Source of the DNA: Tritonibacter litoralis
GTDB taxonomy: Bacteria; Pseudomonadota; Alphaproteobacteria; Rhodobacterales; Rhodobacteraceae
NCBI RefSeq assembly: GCF_009496005.1
Contig: NZ_WIBF01000008.1
Coordinates: forward strand, 124,001 to 188,000
Length of the DNA: 64,000 bases
Direction of reading: 5' to 3'
The notes below the pieces were generated by a model, which was given only the letters and a program-made list of their open reading frames with translations, was not told the DNA's origin and made no database searches. The translations under genes and the position numbers were made by a program. Shown here in pieces: positions 38,140 through 46,769 of this stretch (positions are counted from its first letter, which is position 1; each line of letters opens with the position of its first letter).

Positions 38140-38622
38140 GTCGGTCCGAAATACTAAGTTCAGAAACGCTGAGTTGGATTGCTCCGATTAGGGAACTGCA
38201 TTTCTGCAAGCTGAAGATCATGGTGAAGCCGACCGAAATCTACCGCTTCTGTTGTATCTGGGACGCGCCCGGAAAATGCAGAGCCGCGATCCAGCAAAAG
38301 ACCAGAAAAACCAGACTGTGGACGCCGGCTAAGCGCCAGGGAATGTCCGAGTTCCGCTCCTCTGGCAAATGGCATGAGAGGCCCAGAGCCGACTTTGGGA
38401 GCGTCGTTCGGTTTCTGTGGTTAGCCCGCTTTCTGGACGTTCGCCGCAAACCCGAAACCCCTACTTGGTCGAATTGACAGGTCGAGGACGTATTAGCCGT
38501 TTGCTATCGCGTAAAAAATGGCCGCTCGTACCTGTTTTACCAGCGATCCGCAATGCTTACATGTAGTCAAACAGAGCACTCCAAGCGAGCCACTCACACC
38601 ATTTTTGAAACGGAGAGAATTG
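38140..38622. other. Gene-free stretch upstream of the methylase
   Basis: About 480 bp. Short frames exist on both strands (for example near 38,220-38,477) but lack ribosome sites and credible composition. It should contain the methylase promoter on the minus strand. Nothing else seen. Confidence 0.4.
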
Positions 38623-39126
38623 ATGATCAACGATGTTGCTCCATTGGGCGGTCAGACAATCGGCAAAGCCGCAAGTCGCGAAGATGCCTGGTGGCTTTGA
38701 TGCCGCTATGGCCTAAGGCCATTTCCTTTGAATGACGCTTCAGCGGTAAGTTTAGAGGATGCTGAGAATGGAGCGAAGGTGTGGACTGTTCCCTGCGAGC
38801 ATACCCAATACCCATATGATCGTGCTGCCTTTGAAAATCGGCGTCGTGACGGCTTAGCTACATTAGAGAACGGCCTTCCAGCATGGCCGGTTGCTGAAGA
38901 AAATGGGATAGCCTTCCAAACCTTCAAACAACGGCTCAAACGAGGCTGGTCGGGCGAAAGAGCAGCAACCGAAGGAGTACGGGAGATAGCGCATAATCCG
39001 GATGATGAATGGGAAGTAATTGCGCTTGAGAACGGGCTATCTGTCCGTGCATTTCGCAGCCGTGTGCAGGCTGGTTGCCCTGAAGCCATCGCCGCAACAA
39101 TGGGGCTAAGTTGGCGAAAGTGGTAA
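38623..39126 (+). pseudogene. Small HTH-repeat protein gene interrupted by one in-frame TGA
   Basis: An ATG at 38,623 with GGAGAG 5 bp upstream opens a frame that meets TGA at 38,698-38,700 (after ...EDAWWL) and then stays open, same frame, to 39,126. The distal part carries two similar units: LENGLPAWPVAEENGIAFQT then FKQRLKRGWSGERAATEG, and ALENGLSVRAFRSRVQAG then CPEAIAATMG. Such (G-I/L-S/A-x-x-x-F-x-x-R-x-x-x-G-W/C) units are short HTH-like motifs of phage and plasmid proteins. Either a nonsense mutation (TGG to TGA would restore Trp) made a pseudogene, or the distal part (possible TTG at 38,728) is translated alone. Function unknown. Confidence 0.55.
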
Positions 39127-39413
39127 GACGCGCTCTTAGCAGGCGCACCTGGCCTTATCTGGTCATTCTGGCTCATCGAAGTAAGAGCCTGGTTTGAGCC
39201 CTCACTGACCATCTCGGCGCTTTGGGCGGTCGACGGCAATGGGCAGATAGCGACCTTTGCAAAGTGAAGTGAACAGCCCATACTGGGCATTCCTTTGTGG
39301 CTGTAACGAATGTCTGCCTATGGAACCCAATCGGCTTTTTGGGACGGCACGGTGAACGACCCGTCCCCTAATTAGTGTTGGCAGCTACCGATCCGTATCA
39401 TCTTTTGAATTCA

Positions 39414-40121
39414 TCAAAGCGTCACCAATTCCGCAAGCTTTGCCGCCACATTTGTCATGTTATCTTCAGCAGTGCTTAAGCCGCTTCGTGAACCAAGCAA
39501 GGGACTCACTTCGCGTAGCTCTTCGTAAGTCGTCTCATGGACAATTGGGACAAGAAGATCGCGCGCCAGCAATGCCGAAAGCTCTTTATCGGCAATTCCT
39601 TCGGCCTGAAGGCGGCGCAAAAGTGCTGGGGTGACCAAAACGATGCCAACGCGCGATTTCACAAGCCCTTTGTCGATTTCACGAAGAAGGTTCGAACCAA
39701 GCAATACATCTTTCTCACTGAACCAAACTGAAACGCCAGCTGCTTCCAGGAAATCGTGTAGCTCTTTCGCCGGGCCTCCTCGGTCGTCCCATGCATGACA
39801 GAGAAAAACGTCACGAATGTCGGGGATAGATGCTCGCCTCTCGACGTTTTCTCGCACTGGAGTGAGTGTTCGCACTTCGACTGGTGTGTAAATCACCGTC
39901 GAGCCAGCCTTAGACCAACGCGGTTTTGTGCTTCCGCCAGATTTGGAACCGCTACCGCTACGTGAACTGCTGCTACCTCCCAATGAGGAATAGGATGGGC
40001 TGCGATACGGTGAATAAGAAAAAGAGGACCTGTAACCACGGGCACCACCTCGACAAGCAGGGCAATTTGCGGCCCCACTTGCCGTGCGATGACCGTTCAC
40101 GGGTGCTGTACATTGTGCCAT
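39414..40121 (-). CDS. TIR-domain protein with N-terminal zinc motif and Ser-rich linker
   Basis: 235 aa; AAGGAG 9 bp before the ATG at 40,121. Layout: residues 4-23 hold C4...H11...C20-P-A-C23, a possible zinc ribbon; ~26-72 is Ser/Gly/Tyr/Arg-rich and disordered; ~102-230 is a TIR domain (DVFLCHAWDDRGGPAKELHDFLEAAG... box 1; VSVWFSEKDVLLGSNLLREID; SRVGIVLVTPALL). E180 in ADKELSALL occupies the position of the catalytic Glu of NAD-cleaving TIRs. TIR NADases kill infected cells in several bacterial defence systems; activity here is inference. A DUF2188 gene precedes it by 56 bp on the same strand. Confidence 0.88.
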   Translation of the reverse strand: MAQCTAPVNGHRTASGAANCPACRGGARGYRSSFSYSPYRSPSYSSLGGSSSSRSGSGSKSGGSTKPRWSKAGSTVIYTPVEVRTLTPVRENVERRASIPDIRDVFLCHAWDDRGGPAKELHDFLEAAGVSVWFSEKDVLLGSNLLREIDKGLVKSRVGIVLVTPALLRRLQAEGIADKELSALLARDLLVPIVHETTYEELREVSPLLGSRSGLSTAEDNMTNVAAKLAELVTL

Positions 40122-40177
40122 TGAATTTGCTCCTTTGTTCGGGGGCGCTGGAAAGGCGGGATAAATCGCGACGCGGT

Positions 40178-40399
40178 TCAGCCTTTCGGAGGATAGGGAT
40201 CGTTGCCGTAGCTCCAGGCTTCGCGGAACTGTCCGTTCCGCCCCTGAATACGGAGCTCAGAGCCCTGGTTGCGGGCGATATCACGCCCATGGTCGATAGC
40301 TTCGCGCTGAGTGTCGAAGCTACGTGTAAGACGTTCGTTGCCTTCACCACGGACGCCCCATTTGTCGCCATTGCGAACGACATATTGGTTCTTAGACAT
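40178..40399 (-). CDS. DUF2188 domain protein
   Basis: 73 aa from the ATG at 40,399 (MSKNQYVVRNGDKWGVRGEG), which has GGAGA 5 bp upstream; a start at 40,411 is less well placed. The whole chain is one DUF2188 unit: W-G-V core, TQREAIDHGRDIARNQGSEL, then IQGRNGQFREAWSYGNDPYP. Function of DUF2188 is unknown; such small proteins occur next to toxins and mobile-element genes. First gene before the TIR protein, so a partner, inhibitor or co-regulated role is possible. Its promoter region is shared with the divergent XRE gene. Confidence 0.85.
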   Translation of the reverse strand: MSKNQYVVRNGDKWGVRGEGNERLTRSFDTQREAIDHGRDIARNQGSELRIQGRNGQFREAWSYGNDPYPPKG

Positions 40400-40445
40400 T
40401 GCTGTCTCCATTTAACACGGCCCCACCATTGGTGACCGATATCGT

Positions 40446-40499
40446 ATCATATGATCTTACGGAAGACTTTGTCAAGCTGACCGGCACGTGATAATATCA
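40446..40499 (+). promoter_or_regulatory. Promoter and twin operators for the XRE-ImmA operon
   Basis: TTGTCA (40,469-40,474), 17-bp spacer, TAATAT (40,492-40,497) is a near-consensus sigma70 promoter reading toward the XRE gene. TGATAATATCA (40,489-40,499) is an odd palindrome lying on the -10, and ATCATATGAT (40,446-40,455) is a second palindrome sharing the TATCA/TGAT half-site. They are natural candidates for XRE binding and autoregulation, and the upstream one lies between the two divergent genes. Confidence 0.7.
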
Positions 40500-40557
40500 T
40501 TGCATCTTACGACGCGCTCGCTTATGAGCTGCGCCGCTATGATTCAGGGAGAGAACC

Positions 40558-40893
40558 ATGACATTTGCAGTCCGTCTGAACGAACTCCGAGTAAAAAAGA
40601 AAAAATCGCTGCAGGAAGTTGCAGACGCACTCGGAGTTTCCAAGACTCATATCTGGGAGCTTGAAAAAGGCCGAACGGACAACCCATCGCTTGAGTTGTT
40701 GACCAAGATTGCGGACTACTTCAAGGTGTCGATCCGGCATCTGGTTGGCGAAGATTTTGAGAACGAACAGAACGATGAAATGGCACGTATGTTCAGGCAG
40801 GTCGGCGATTTAGAAGAAAATGACCGGGCGATCATTGACGATATGATCCAGTCGCTTCGAAACCGCCGAAAGGGGGCAGATGGTACAAATTGA
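40558..40893 (+). CDS. XRE-family HTH transcriptional regulator
   Basis: 111 aa. The Cro/C1-type HTH occupies ~6-62: LNELRVKKKKSLQEVADAL, then SKTHIWELEKGRTDNPSLEL, with the recognition helix at VSKTHIWELEKG. The tail (MFRQVGDLEENDRAIIDDMIQ) is acidic and helical. RBS GGGAGAG. It overlaps the ImmA/IrrE peptidase gene by 14 bp. Pairs like this (ImmR-ImmA, IrrE-DdrO) work by peptidase cleavage of the repressor after stress. Divergent from DUF2188-TIR, so it may control the TIR module. Confidence 0.92.
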   Translation: MTFAVRLNELRVKKKKSLQEVADALGVSKTHIWELEKGRTDNPSLELLTKIADYFKVSIRHLVGEDFENEQNDEMARMFRQVGDLEENDRAIIDDMIQSLRNRRKGADGTN

Positions 40894-41734
40894 CCGCATG
40901 GAAATTGATGATGCTGGGAGCGATCCGAAGAGGCTCGCGACGGCAATTCTGGATCAACTTCCAGACGATACGGTAATGGTGCCGGTCAGAGATATCGCGA
41001 AAGCCATAGATATCTACGAGATCCGCGAGGAACAGTTGAGCGGCCTTGAGGGAGCGCTCATTGTTCCCAAAGAGAAATCTGAAGGGGCGATCTTGATCAA
41101 CAAAGATCGCCACGAAAGCCGAAAACGCTACACGATTGCCCATGAGCTTGGGCACTACGTACATCCGTTCCATCGAGCCAATAGCCCAGATGGCTTCCGC
41201 TGTAAGAAGAACGATCTGGCAATCACGAAGGCTAAGCCAAACGATCCACACTCGCGGATGGAACAGCAGGCCAACGAATTCGCTGCTGAACTGCTCATGC
41301 CAGCTCGAGCTGTCGCGTCCTTCGTTCGAGACACTGGCGAGGCTGATCTGTCCCACATTCTGGAACTGGCTCGACGCCATGACGTGAGCAGGGAGGCAGC
41401 AGCGAGACGCTATATTCCCCGGATTGGCGATCCTGCTGCCATAGTTTTTTCGAAAGGAGGCGTTATCCGGTATGCGCGGAACAACGAGTTCTTTCCCAAG
41501 TTATCCGTTTGCAGAGGAGGCCAGGTTCCGCACCAAAGTGTCTCCGCTCTTTCAAACGCCGAAATTGGAGAGATAACGGGTTGCATTGAGGTTGCAGCGC
41601 ATACCTGGCTGCAAAAGTCAGCCGGAGTAACCTTGTTCGAGCAAACGCTGGCACAACAAAACGGTTTCCGAATGACATTGCTTACGGCTGAGATCGAAGA
41701 AGTCGAGGACGAATGGGTAGCCCCATCGTTCTGA
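40880..41734 (+). CDS. ImmA/IrrE-family metallo-endopeptidase
   Basis: 284 aa, start within the end of the XRE gene behind AGGGGG. The zinc motif is RYTIAHELGHYVHP (HELGH 88-92), and the third ligand region is MEQQANEFAAELLMP (Glu of ANEFAAELL). These features define COG2856 peptidases, which cleave a cognate XRE repressor. The C-terminal 140 residues (~145-284) are an extra module with no motif I know. Overlap with the XRE gene supports a functional pair. Confidence 0.92.
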   Translation: MVQIDRMEIDDAGSDPKRLATAILDQLPDDTVMVPVRDIAKAIDIYEIREEQLSGLEGALIVPKEKSEGAILINKDRHESRKRYTIAHELGHYVHPFHRANSPDGFRCKKNDLAITKAKPNDPHSRMEQQANEFAAELLMPARAVASFVRDTGEADLSHILELARRHDVSREAAARRYIPRIGDPAAIVFSKGGVIRYARNNEFFPKLSVCRGGQVPHQSVSALSNAEIGEITGCIEVAAHTWLQKSAGVTLFEQTLAQQNGFRMTLLTAEIEEVEDEWVAPSF

Positions 41735-41992
41735 CACAGGGTCGCAACGCGTCCATGTTGCGCAGAAGCAGACAGTGTGCAGATTGCGGCGAAGGTCTCT
41801 CTCCCCTCATCGTTAAAGCACCTCCGGTCCTCTCGACGGTGTCGGAAGCTCTAAAGGTGCTGATTGTCTCGCTCCCAATCTGTTTGTTTCACAACGGCAG
41901 CGATCGCTGAAGAGAGTCCCACCAAACTTGCATTTTTGTTTTTGGGAGTAGTGACCAAGTCCTTTCCAGGCAACAAACAGAGGACAGGATAA

Positions 41993-42382
41993 ATGCCCCA
42001 AGGAATCCAAACAACGATTGTCCGCGACGCCATCGCACGAGGGACCCTGCTATTTGAACAAAGGGAAGCTTCGCTTTGGTTCAAACTGGTTACCAAGGAA
42101 TGCGCGGTGTGTGGGCCGCTGAACGTTCGGCAGGATTGGGCCGAATGTTCGCCAGGCGTGATGCCAGTTATCGACCGAGTGAGCTTGATGTCAGGCGACT
42201 GTATCTCAGCGGCCTTTCTTCATGAGCACCCCGAGCGCGCATCCTATTGGTATGATTTACTTCAAGAGAGACTTGCGCCTGAGAAGGTTTTCCAGTTTTG
42301 CGAACGGAGAGGCTGGTCTGTAACTTCCGTCAAATCAAAACCATTGGAGCTGGAAGAAATGGGTATGCTGGCCGCGGGATAA
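41993..42382 (+). CDS. Hypothetical protein (129 aa)
   Basis: I do not recognise it. It starts at ATG 41,993 with AGGACAGG upstream and stops at TAA 42,382. It has ECAVCG and several further cysteines, charged helices toward the C-terminus (HPERASYWYDLLQERLAPEKVFQFCERRGW), and no membrane segment. Same strand as the XRE-ImmA pair but 258 bp away, so separately expressed. Composition is coherent enough to be a real gene. Confidence 0.55.
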   Translation: MPQGIQTTIVRDAIARGTLLFEQREASLWFKLVTKECAVCGPLNVRQDWAECSPGVMPVIDRVSLMSGDCISAAFLHEHPERASYWYDLLQERLAPEKVFQFCERRGWSVTSVKSKPLELEEMGMLAAG

Positions 42383-42614
42383 TGAAACGGTGAGAGTGAT
42401 GGCGCCGTGAATACTTATTCATCCGTAGGTTTTTCGGGACGCAACTGCACCGTTATGCCGCTTAGAAGCAAAGCGTCAGCAAACCTGCGTCTGGCGCATG
42501 GCAGGAGAAATCTGCAATCAGCGGTCGTCATCATTGGCCTCCAAGGATGGAGATCTGGCCATGGAACATGCGGTGTCGCTTCTGCCCGTCATCGGCATGT
42601 GATACAGATTTCAC

Positions 42615-42911
42615 ATGAGTGATGAGAGATTCAAGTTTTCAGACCGAGTGAAACAGAAAGCGTTTAGCCGTGCTCGAGATGAGGCCCGGCTCAATTCTGG
42701 GGACGTCACCTCATCAGAGCTGCGCAAATAGAATGCGTTCATCAAGGCCTCGGGATTTGCCAAGAAGAAGATCGGGTTCTCTCCTAAATGCCGACCCGAA
42801 AATGGCGACAAGTACTTTACGGACCGATCTGCTGAAATCAAACGAGTTTCAGGAGCGAAGCCAGGGGGGGCGGTGATGCAGATTGAGCGCTGGCTGGAAA
42901 CCCGTCTTTGA
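42615..42911 (+). pseudogene. Small ORF interrupted by one in-frame TAG
   Basis: From ATG 42,615 the frame reads MSDERFKFSDRVKQKAFSRA and on to ...SSELRK, meets TAG at 42,729-42,731, then continues in the same frame NAFIKASGFAKKKIGFSPK... to TGA 42,909-42,911. Both halves are Lys/Arg-rich and similar in composition, suggesting a ~98-codon gene with a nonsense mutation. No strong RBS. Function unknown. A second short overlapping frame follows to 43,041 (VFDGLALQSKDFGNVLLAAV...), perhaps another remnant. Confidence 0.45.
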
Positions 42912-43044
42912 TGGGCTTGCGCTGCAGAGTAAAGATTTTGGTAACGTGCTTTTGGCGGCAGTCTTGGGCAAAGCCGAAACAACTATATCGAGCAAGGATG
43001 CGATCGCTGATCTGTGCCACGGATGCCTTGCAGGAGGTTAGAGA

Positions 43045-43236
43045 ATGACAGGTTTCGAAATCGCATTCAGTGTCTGCGTGGCGTTCACTACTGCTGCTAT
43101 TTTGCTATATTTGCGCGGCTTGGTCAGAACCTCTGGTCGCGACCCTATTGACGATCCAGAGCGTGCTAAGCGGTTTCTCGAAACCGCGCCATACCATCTG
43201 CTTGAAACCTCCAGCGGGGCTACTCGCCAACACTGA
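43045..43236 (+). CDS. Small single-pass membrane protein (63 aa)
   Basis: ATG 43,045 with AGGAGG 7 bp upstream, the best SD in this part of the cargo. Residues 3-26 form one hydrophobic helix (FEIAFSVCVAFTTAAILLYL), followed by a polar cytoplasmic tail (RDPIDDPERAKRFLETAPYH). Unknown family; could be a membrane partner of a defence or toxin module, but nothing adjacent proves it. Confidence 0.55.
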   Translation: MTGFEIAFSVCVAFTTAAILLYLRGLVRTSGRDPIDDPERAKRFLETAPYHLLETSSGATRQH

Positions 43237-43956
43237 CTGTGCTTGACGGAAAGAGCGGATCTGAGCGCAAACGAACCCGGCGCCGTTTGCAGGCAACATT
43301 TATGCGCAGTGGAGCGCGGGTAAACCCCGCATTCGTATCCAGCAAAGGTCCTTTACTCCACGACAAAAGCTTGGGGGGGTAAGATGATGCTGCCCAGCTG
43401 TCGTGGTGAGCTCACCTCGCGGCAAAGGAAAACCGCTGATTGTTACCAGGTTCACCGTTCAGCTCGAGCCATATGAAAACCGGTATTATGTCGACCCAGA
43501 CCATCAGTCGTAACTAAGCAAATTAGCTTCAGGAATGCACGAATCAATGCGTTGATTCGGCACGACTTATTGGTTCACGCAGCGTTTCTATTAAAAGCCG
43601 CCGAAAGACCGGGATGGTAGGGTAAGGCGAGGGTATAGGGGAAAACCCCTATAAATCGCCCTGAAATTGGGGATTCAAACCATGTTCCGCCCCGAGTCAA
43701 ATTTATTGTTTGTTGATTGGTTTTGTAGGGTGCATACCCGCGCCCGAAACAAGAAGGGGCAACCTCAAGACGCTACAATCTCAACAAAAAAACGCGCGAA
43801 CTGCGCCAACAGTCCACGCGTCTTTAGGAACTGCCAAAGGCGACTCGCAATGTAAAGACTGTGTGCCACCAAACACACGCAGCCTCAAGTTCCTTTGGCA
43901 GAAGACAACACGACACAACTGACACCGCTTTTAGCTATGCGGTGAACAGTGGCGTC
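43237..43956. other. Gene-free region upstream of tnsA with two inverted repeats
   Basis: 720 bp. At 43,626-43,660 a long hairpin is nested: GGCGA ... TATAGGGG AAAA CCCCTATA ... TCGCC, with perfect 8-bp inner arms (43,634-43,641 and 43,646-43,653). At 43,831-43,840 and 43,892-43,901 CTGCCAAAGG is inverted, 51 bp apart, 56 bp or more before tnsA. The second pair is well placed to be an operator for the transposition genes. No credible gene on either strand. Confidence 0.55.
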
Positions 43957-44661
43957 ATGCCAAATGAGGCTACATTGATCACTTTTACAGAAACGGGTGG
44001 GCTGAAGAGACCGGCGCCATCTATTGCGGAGCGAAAGCCTGCACGGTCTTCCAGAGGTCATTCCTCAGGATCTATGACGGTATTGAACGACGACGGATAC
44101 CGGGTCCTATATTACGAATCTAAATTGGAACGGTGTTGCGCCACAATCATGGATGCAAGCCCGGCAATTCTGCGGATTCATGAGCAGGTCGCCTTTGGCT
44201 GGCTCGACAGGGGAGCCGCGCGAACTCACTACTTTGACTTTGTGGTTACCAAAAAAAGTGGGGGGCGTGCAGCTCTTATTGTTAAACCGGAGAAGCGAGC
44301 CCACAAACCGGCTTTTCTGAAAGAAGTCAGAGAGATTTCTGAGCAGGCTGTTCAAATTGGTGTGGTTGAAGAGGTCTTTGTCTACACAGATGAGAGCTTC
44401 TCAGATGTTCAGCTAAGAAATGCGGAGCTGATCCGGAGCGTTCGCGAGGTTGATATTGAAGCCGATAGGGTGGTGGCTGACTTAATCAAAGGGCTCCAAG
44501 GGAATGTCAGGATCCAAGAGTTGGTGGCTGCTTCGCGTCTTGAGGCCAGGGGGTTTCGCGCTGTCGTGCGGCAGATTGGAACCGGATCTTTGGAGTATGA
44601 CGAGGGGGTATCCATTTCACGTAGTCTGGAAGTCGCGAAGAGCAGGGAATGCAACACATGA
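43957..44661 (+). CDS. tnsA: TnsA-like transposon endonuclease
   Basis: 234 aa from ATG 43,957. The restriction-endonuclease-like core is readable: YYESKLERC (E54/E58), then EQVAFGWLDRGAARTHYFDFVV (D94) and GRAALIVKPEKRA (K110). Spacing of D94 to K110 approximates the D114...K132 pair of Tn7 TnsA. TnsA cuts the 5' ends of the transposon so that, with TnsB, it moves by cut-and-paste. The stop overlaps the ATG of tnsB (ATGA). A GTG at 43,942 is an alternative start. Confidence 0.88.
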   Translation: MPNEATLITFTETGGLKRPAPSIAERKPARSSRGHSSGSMTVLNDDGYRVLYYESKLERCCATIMDASPAILRIHEQVAFGWLDRGAARTHYFDFVVTKKSGGRAALIVKPEKRAHKPAFLKEVREISEQAVQIGVVEEVFVYTDESFSDVQLRNAELIRSVREVDIEADRVVADLIKGLQGNVRIQELVAASRLEARGFRAVVRQIGTGSLEYDEGVSISRSLEVAKSRECNT

Positions 44662-46769
44662 CATTCGCTTCACCTGCTGCATTCATTGGCGCATTTGATC
44701 GAGTTTCGATCGGAAATGTGCGATATCGCGTCCATCAGGCTGTCGTCGACGGGTTTGTTCTTCAAGAGATCGAAGGGAACAAGCTTTCACAGAAATTCAC
44801 ACATGCTGAGATTCACGCCAGAGCAAAAGTCGGTGATGTAAAGGTTGAACAACACTTCTTTGCTCCACACATCCAAGCGAAATTGAAAGCCAACCAGGAC
44901 TTTGATTTGGGGCTCTTGAGCAAAGAGCATTTGGAATTTGTTTCCAATAAGTTGGCTGTTGTTCAAGCCGTTCGCGTGTTGCGAAGCCGGGGAAAGGTTA
45001 GCCTTTCTCATAGGTCTTTGAAGTCAGCCTTGCCAGAAATCATGATGTTGGCTGATGAGCTGCGAGAGGAAAAACGCAAGAAAAGAAAATATGCTGGAGG
45101 GAAGAGGACGAGTCTTGAAAAACCGTGTTCAAAAACCGTTTGGAACTGGTACACGGCCTACAGGGACTTTGGGGTTGCTGGCCTTGTTGATAAACGGTCA
45201 AGGTCGGGTCAGCGAGGTAGCCGCCTACACCCTGAAGTGAACAAACTTATGTTAGAGTGCGTTGGCGCGTACAAAAATCCAGACCGGCCTACAAAAGAGC
45301 AAGTGATTCAAGACACGCAAGATGCGGTCATGGCTGCCAACGAAAAGCGGGCTTTGGATGGTCTTGCACCTCTAAAAATTCCATCGCGAAACACTATCAT
45401 GCGGCGAATTAACAGCATACCTCCCTTTGAGGCTGCCGTCTGTCGACATGGTCGTGCACAAGCCATTTCCGAATTCTATCCCGTCGGCAGGGGGCTCGTC
45501 CGCAGTAGGCCCCTTGAGCGATTGGAGATGGACGATTGGACTGTGGATTTGTTCACCATCGCAAAGCAGATGGGCATTTTCCCGCTATTGCCACCAGAGT
45601 TGCAGGAGGCCATTGCACTTGATGGAAAGAAGAGCAGATGGCACCTTTGCGTTGCTATCTGCGGCACCACCAGATGCATCCTCGGAATGACTCTTTCAAG
45701 CTCACCGGCGACACAGGCCGCTCTTGAGTGCCTCCATATGGTCGTACGTGAAAAGGAACAGTGGGCTGATGCCGTTGGCGCAACTTCTCCATGGGAAATG
45801 GGTGGATTGCCAGAGCTCTTAGTAACGGATGCTGGATCCCAATTTGACAATGCGCGCATTGAAGTAGCCGTTCATGACCTTGGCATAACGGCAGATATCC
45901 CGCCGCAAGGCCTTCCACAGTTGCGAGCAACGATTGAACGTTTGTTTGAGACAATCGGAAGCAACCTGTTGCCAAGATTGTCAGGGCGGTCATTTTCAAA
46001 TGTGATGCAGCGGGGCGATTATCCGTCAGAAGAACGTGCCGTTTTGTCCGTGCATGATTTTTCTCGGATTTTGGTGCGGTGGGTTGTTGATGTTTATCAC
46101 AACACTCCACACGCAGGGTTGTCTGGAGAGACACCACTGGAGTGCTGGAAACGTCTATCCGAGGAATATGGTGTTCGCCCAATGCCAGACCGGCGAAGCC
46201 GCCGTATCGCTTTCGGTGTCACTAAGAAACGCGAGCTTTCAAAAAAGGGAGTTCAGGTATTGGGGGTCCACTACAACAGTGATCGCTTGATGCAATACAT
46301 GCGTAACGAAACCAATCGCACGCTCAATGTGCAATGGTTGGCCGAAGACATCGGTGAGGTAGAGGTGCAGCTGGGGGCTGACTGGTATTCGGTCCCTGCG
46401 GTTCTACCGGGGTTCAAAGGCGTAAAAGCGAGCAACTGGCTTGCCGCTTGCGAGAGGATCAGGAAAGGAAACCCGCAGGCGAGGAAGGTATCCGAAGAAG
46501 CGATTTCCACGGCGCTCAAGGAAATCAAACATTGGAATACTGCTGCGGGTGAAAAAGCTGGGATCGTAAATGAAGGATGGACCAGCGACTTGATCGAGAA
46601 GTTGGAGGAAAATTCTTTCCTCGGATTCCAAGTCGGAGATCCAAGTTCCTCGACTTCAGAACATGGTTTGTTGGGAGCGCGAGTAGAGGTTCCTGACGGC
46701 CCAAAGTTGGAGGGGAACGAATCCACCCGTCCAGTCCTGCCTACCAGCAACGAGGATTGGAAATTCTAA
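44658..46769 (+). CDS. tnsB: TnsB-like DDE transposase
   Basis: 703 aa from ATG 44,658, which overlaps the tnsA stop; an in-frame ATG 9 bp upstream is possible. N-terminal HTH-rich DNA-binding part (~90-260, with SKTVWNWYTAYRDFGVAGLV), RNase-H-like core with D near EMDDWTVDLF (~residue 292), D in LLVTDAGSQF (~391) and E in RATIERLFETIG (~427), i.e. D-D(35)E, then a beta-barrel Mu-C-like domain (VQWLAEDIGEVEVQLGADWY). The C-terminal tail would contact TnsC. It should bind the TTGCAA motifs of both ends and join 3' ends to target DNA, producing the 5-bp GTTCC duplication. Confidence 0.95.
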   Translation: MTFASPAAFIGAFDRVSIGNVRYRVHQAVVDGFVLQEIEGNKLSQKFTHAEIHARAKVGDVKVEQHFFAPHIQAKLKANQDFDLGLLSKEHLEFVSNKLAVVQAVRVLRSRGKVSLSHRSLKSALPEIMMLADELREEKRKKRKYAGGKRTSLEKPCSKTVWNWYTAYRDFGVAGLVDKRSRSGQRGSRLHPEVNKLMLECVGAYKNPDRPTKEQVIQDTQDAVMAANEKRALDGLAPLKIPSRNTIMRRINSIPPFEAAVCRHGRAQAISEFYPVGRGLVRSRPLERLEMDDWTVDLFTIAKQMGIFPLLPPELQEAIALDGKKSRWHLCVAICGTTRCILGMTLSSSPATQAALECLHMVVREKEQWADAVGATSPWEMGGLPELLVTDAGSQFDNARIEVAVHDLGITADIPPQGLPQLRATIERLFETIGSNLLPRLSGRSFSNVMQRGDYPSEERAVLSVHDFSRILVRWVVDVYHNTPHAGLSGETPLECWKRLSEEYGVRPMPDRRSRRIAFGVTKKRELSKKGVQVLGVHYNSDRLMQYMRNETNRTLNVQWLAEDIGEVEVQLGADWYSVPAVLPGFKGVKASNWLAACERIRKGNPQARKVSEEAISTALKEIKHWNTAAGEKAGIVNEGWTSDLIEKLEENSFLGFQVGDPSSSTSEHGLLGARVEVPDGPKLEGNESTRPVLPTSNEDWKF

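Noticed and set aside
38706-39290. 194-codon minus-strand frame opposite the HTH-repeat gene
   Set aside because: The plus strand shows repeated HTH-like units and a better start region; the minus frame is Ser/Ala/Pro-rich without motifs.
40558-41734. Type II toxin-antitoxin pair
   Set aside because: XRE plus ImmA/IrrE can resemble a toxin-antitoxin operon, but the HELGH peptidase with overlapping repressor fits an ImmR-ImmA-type regulatory pair better.
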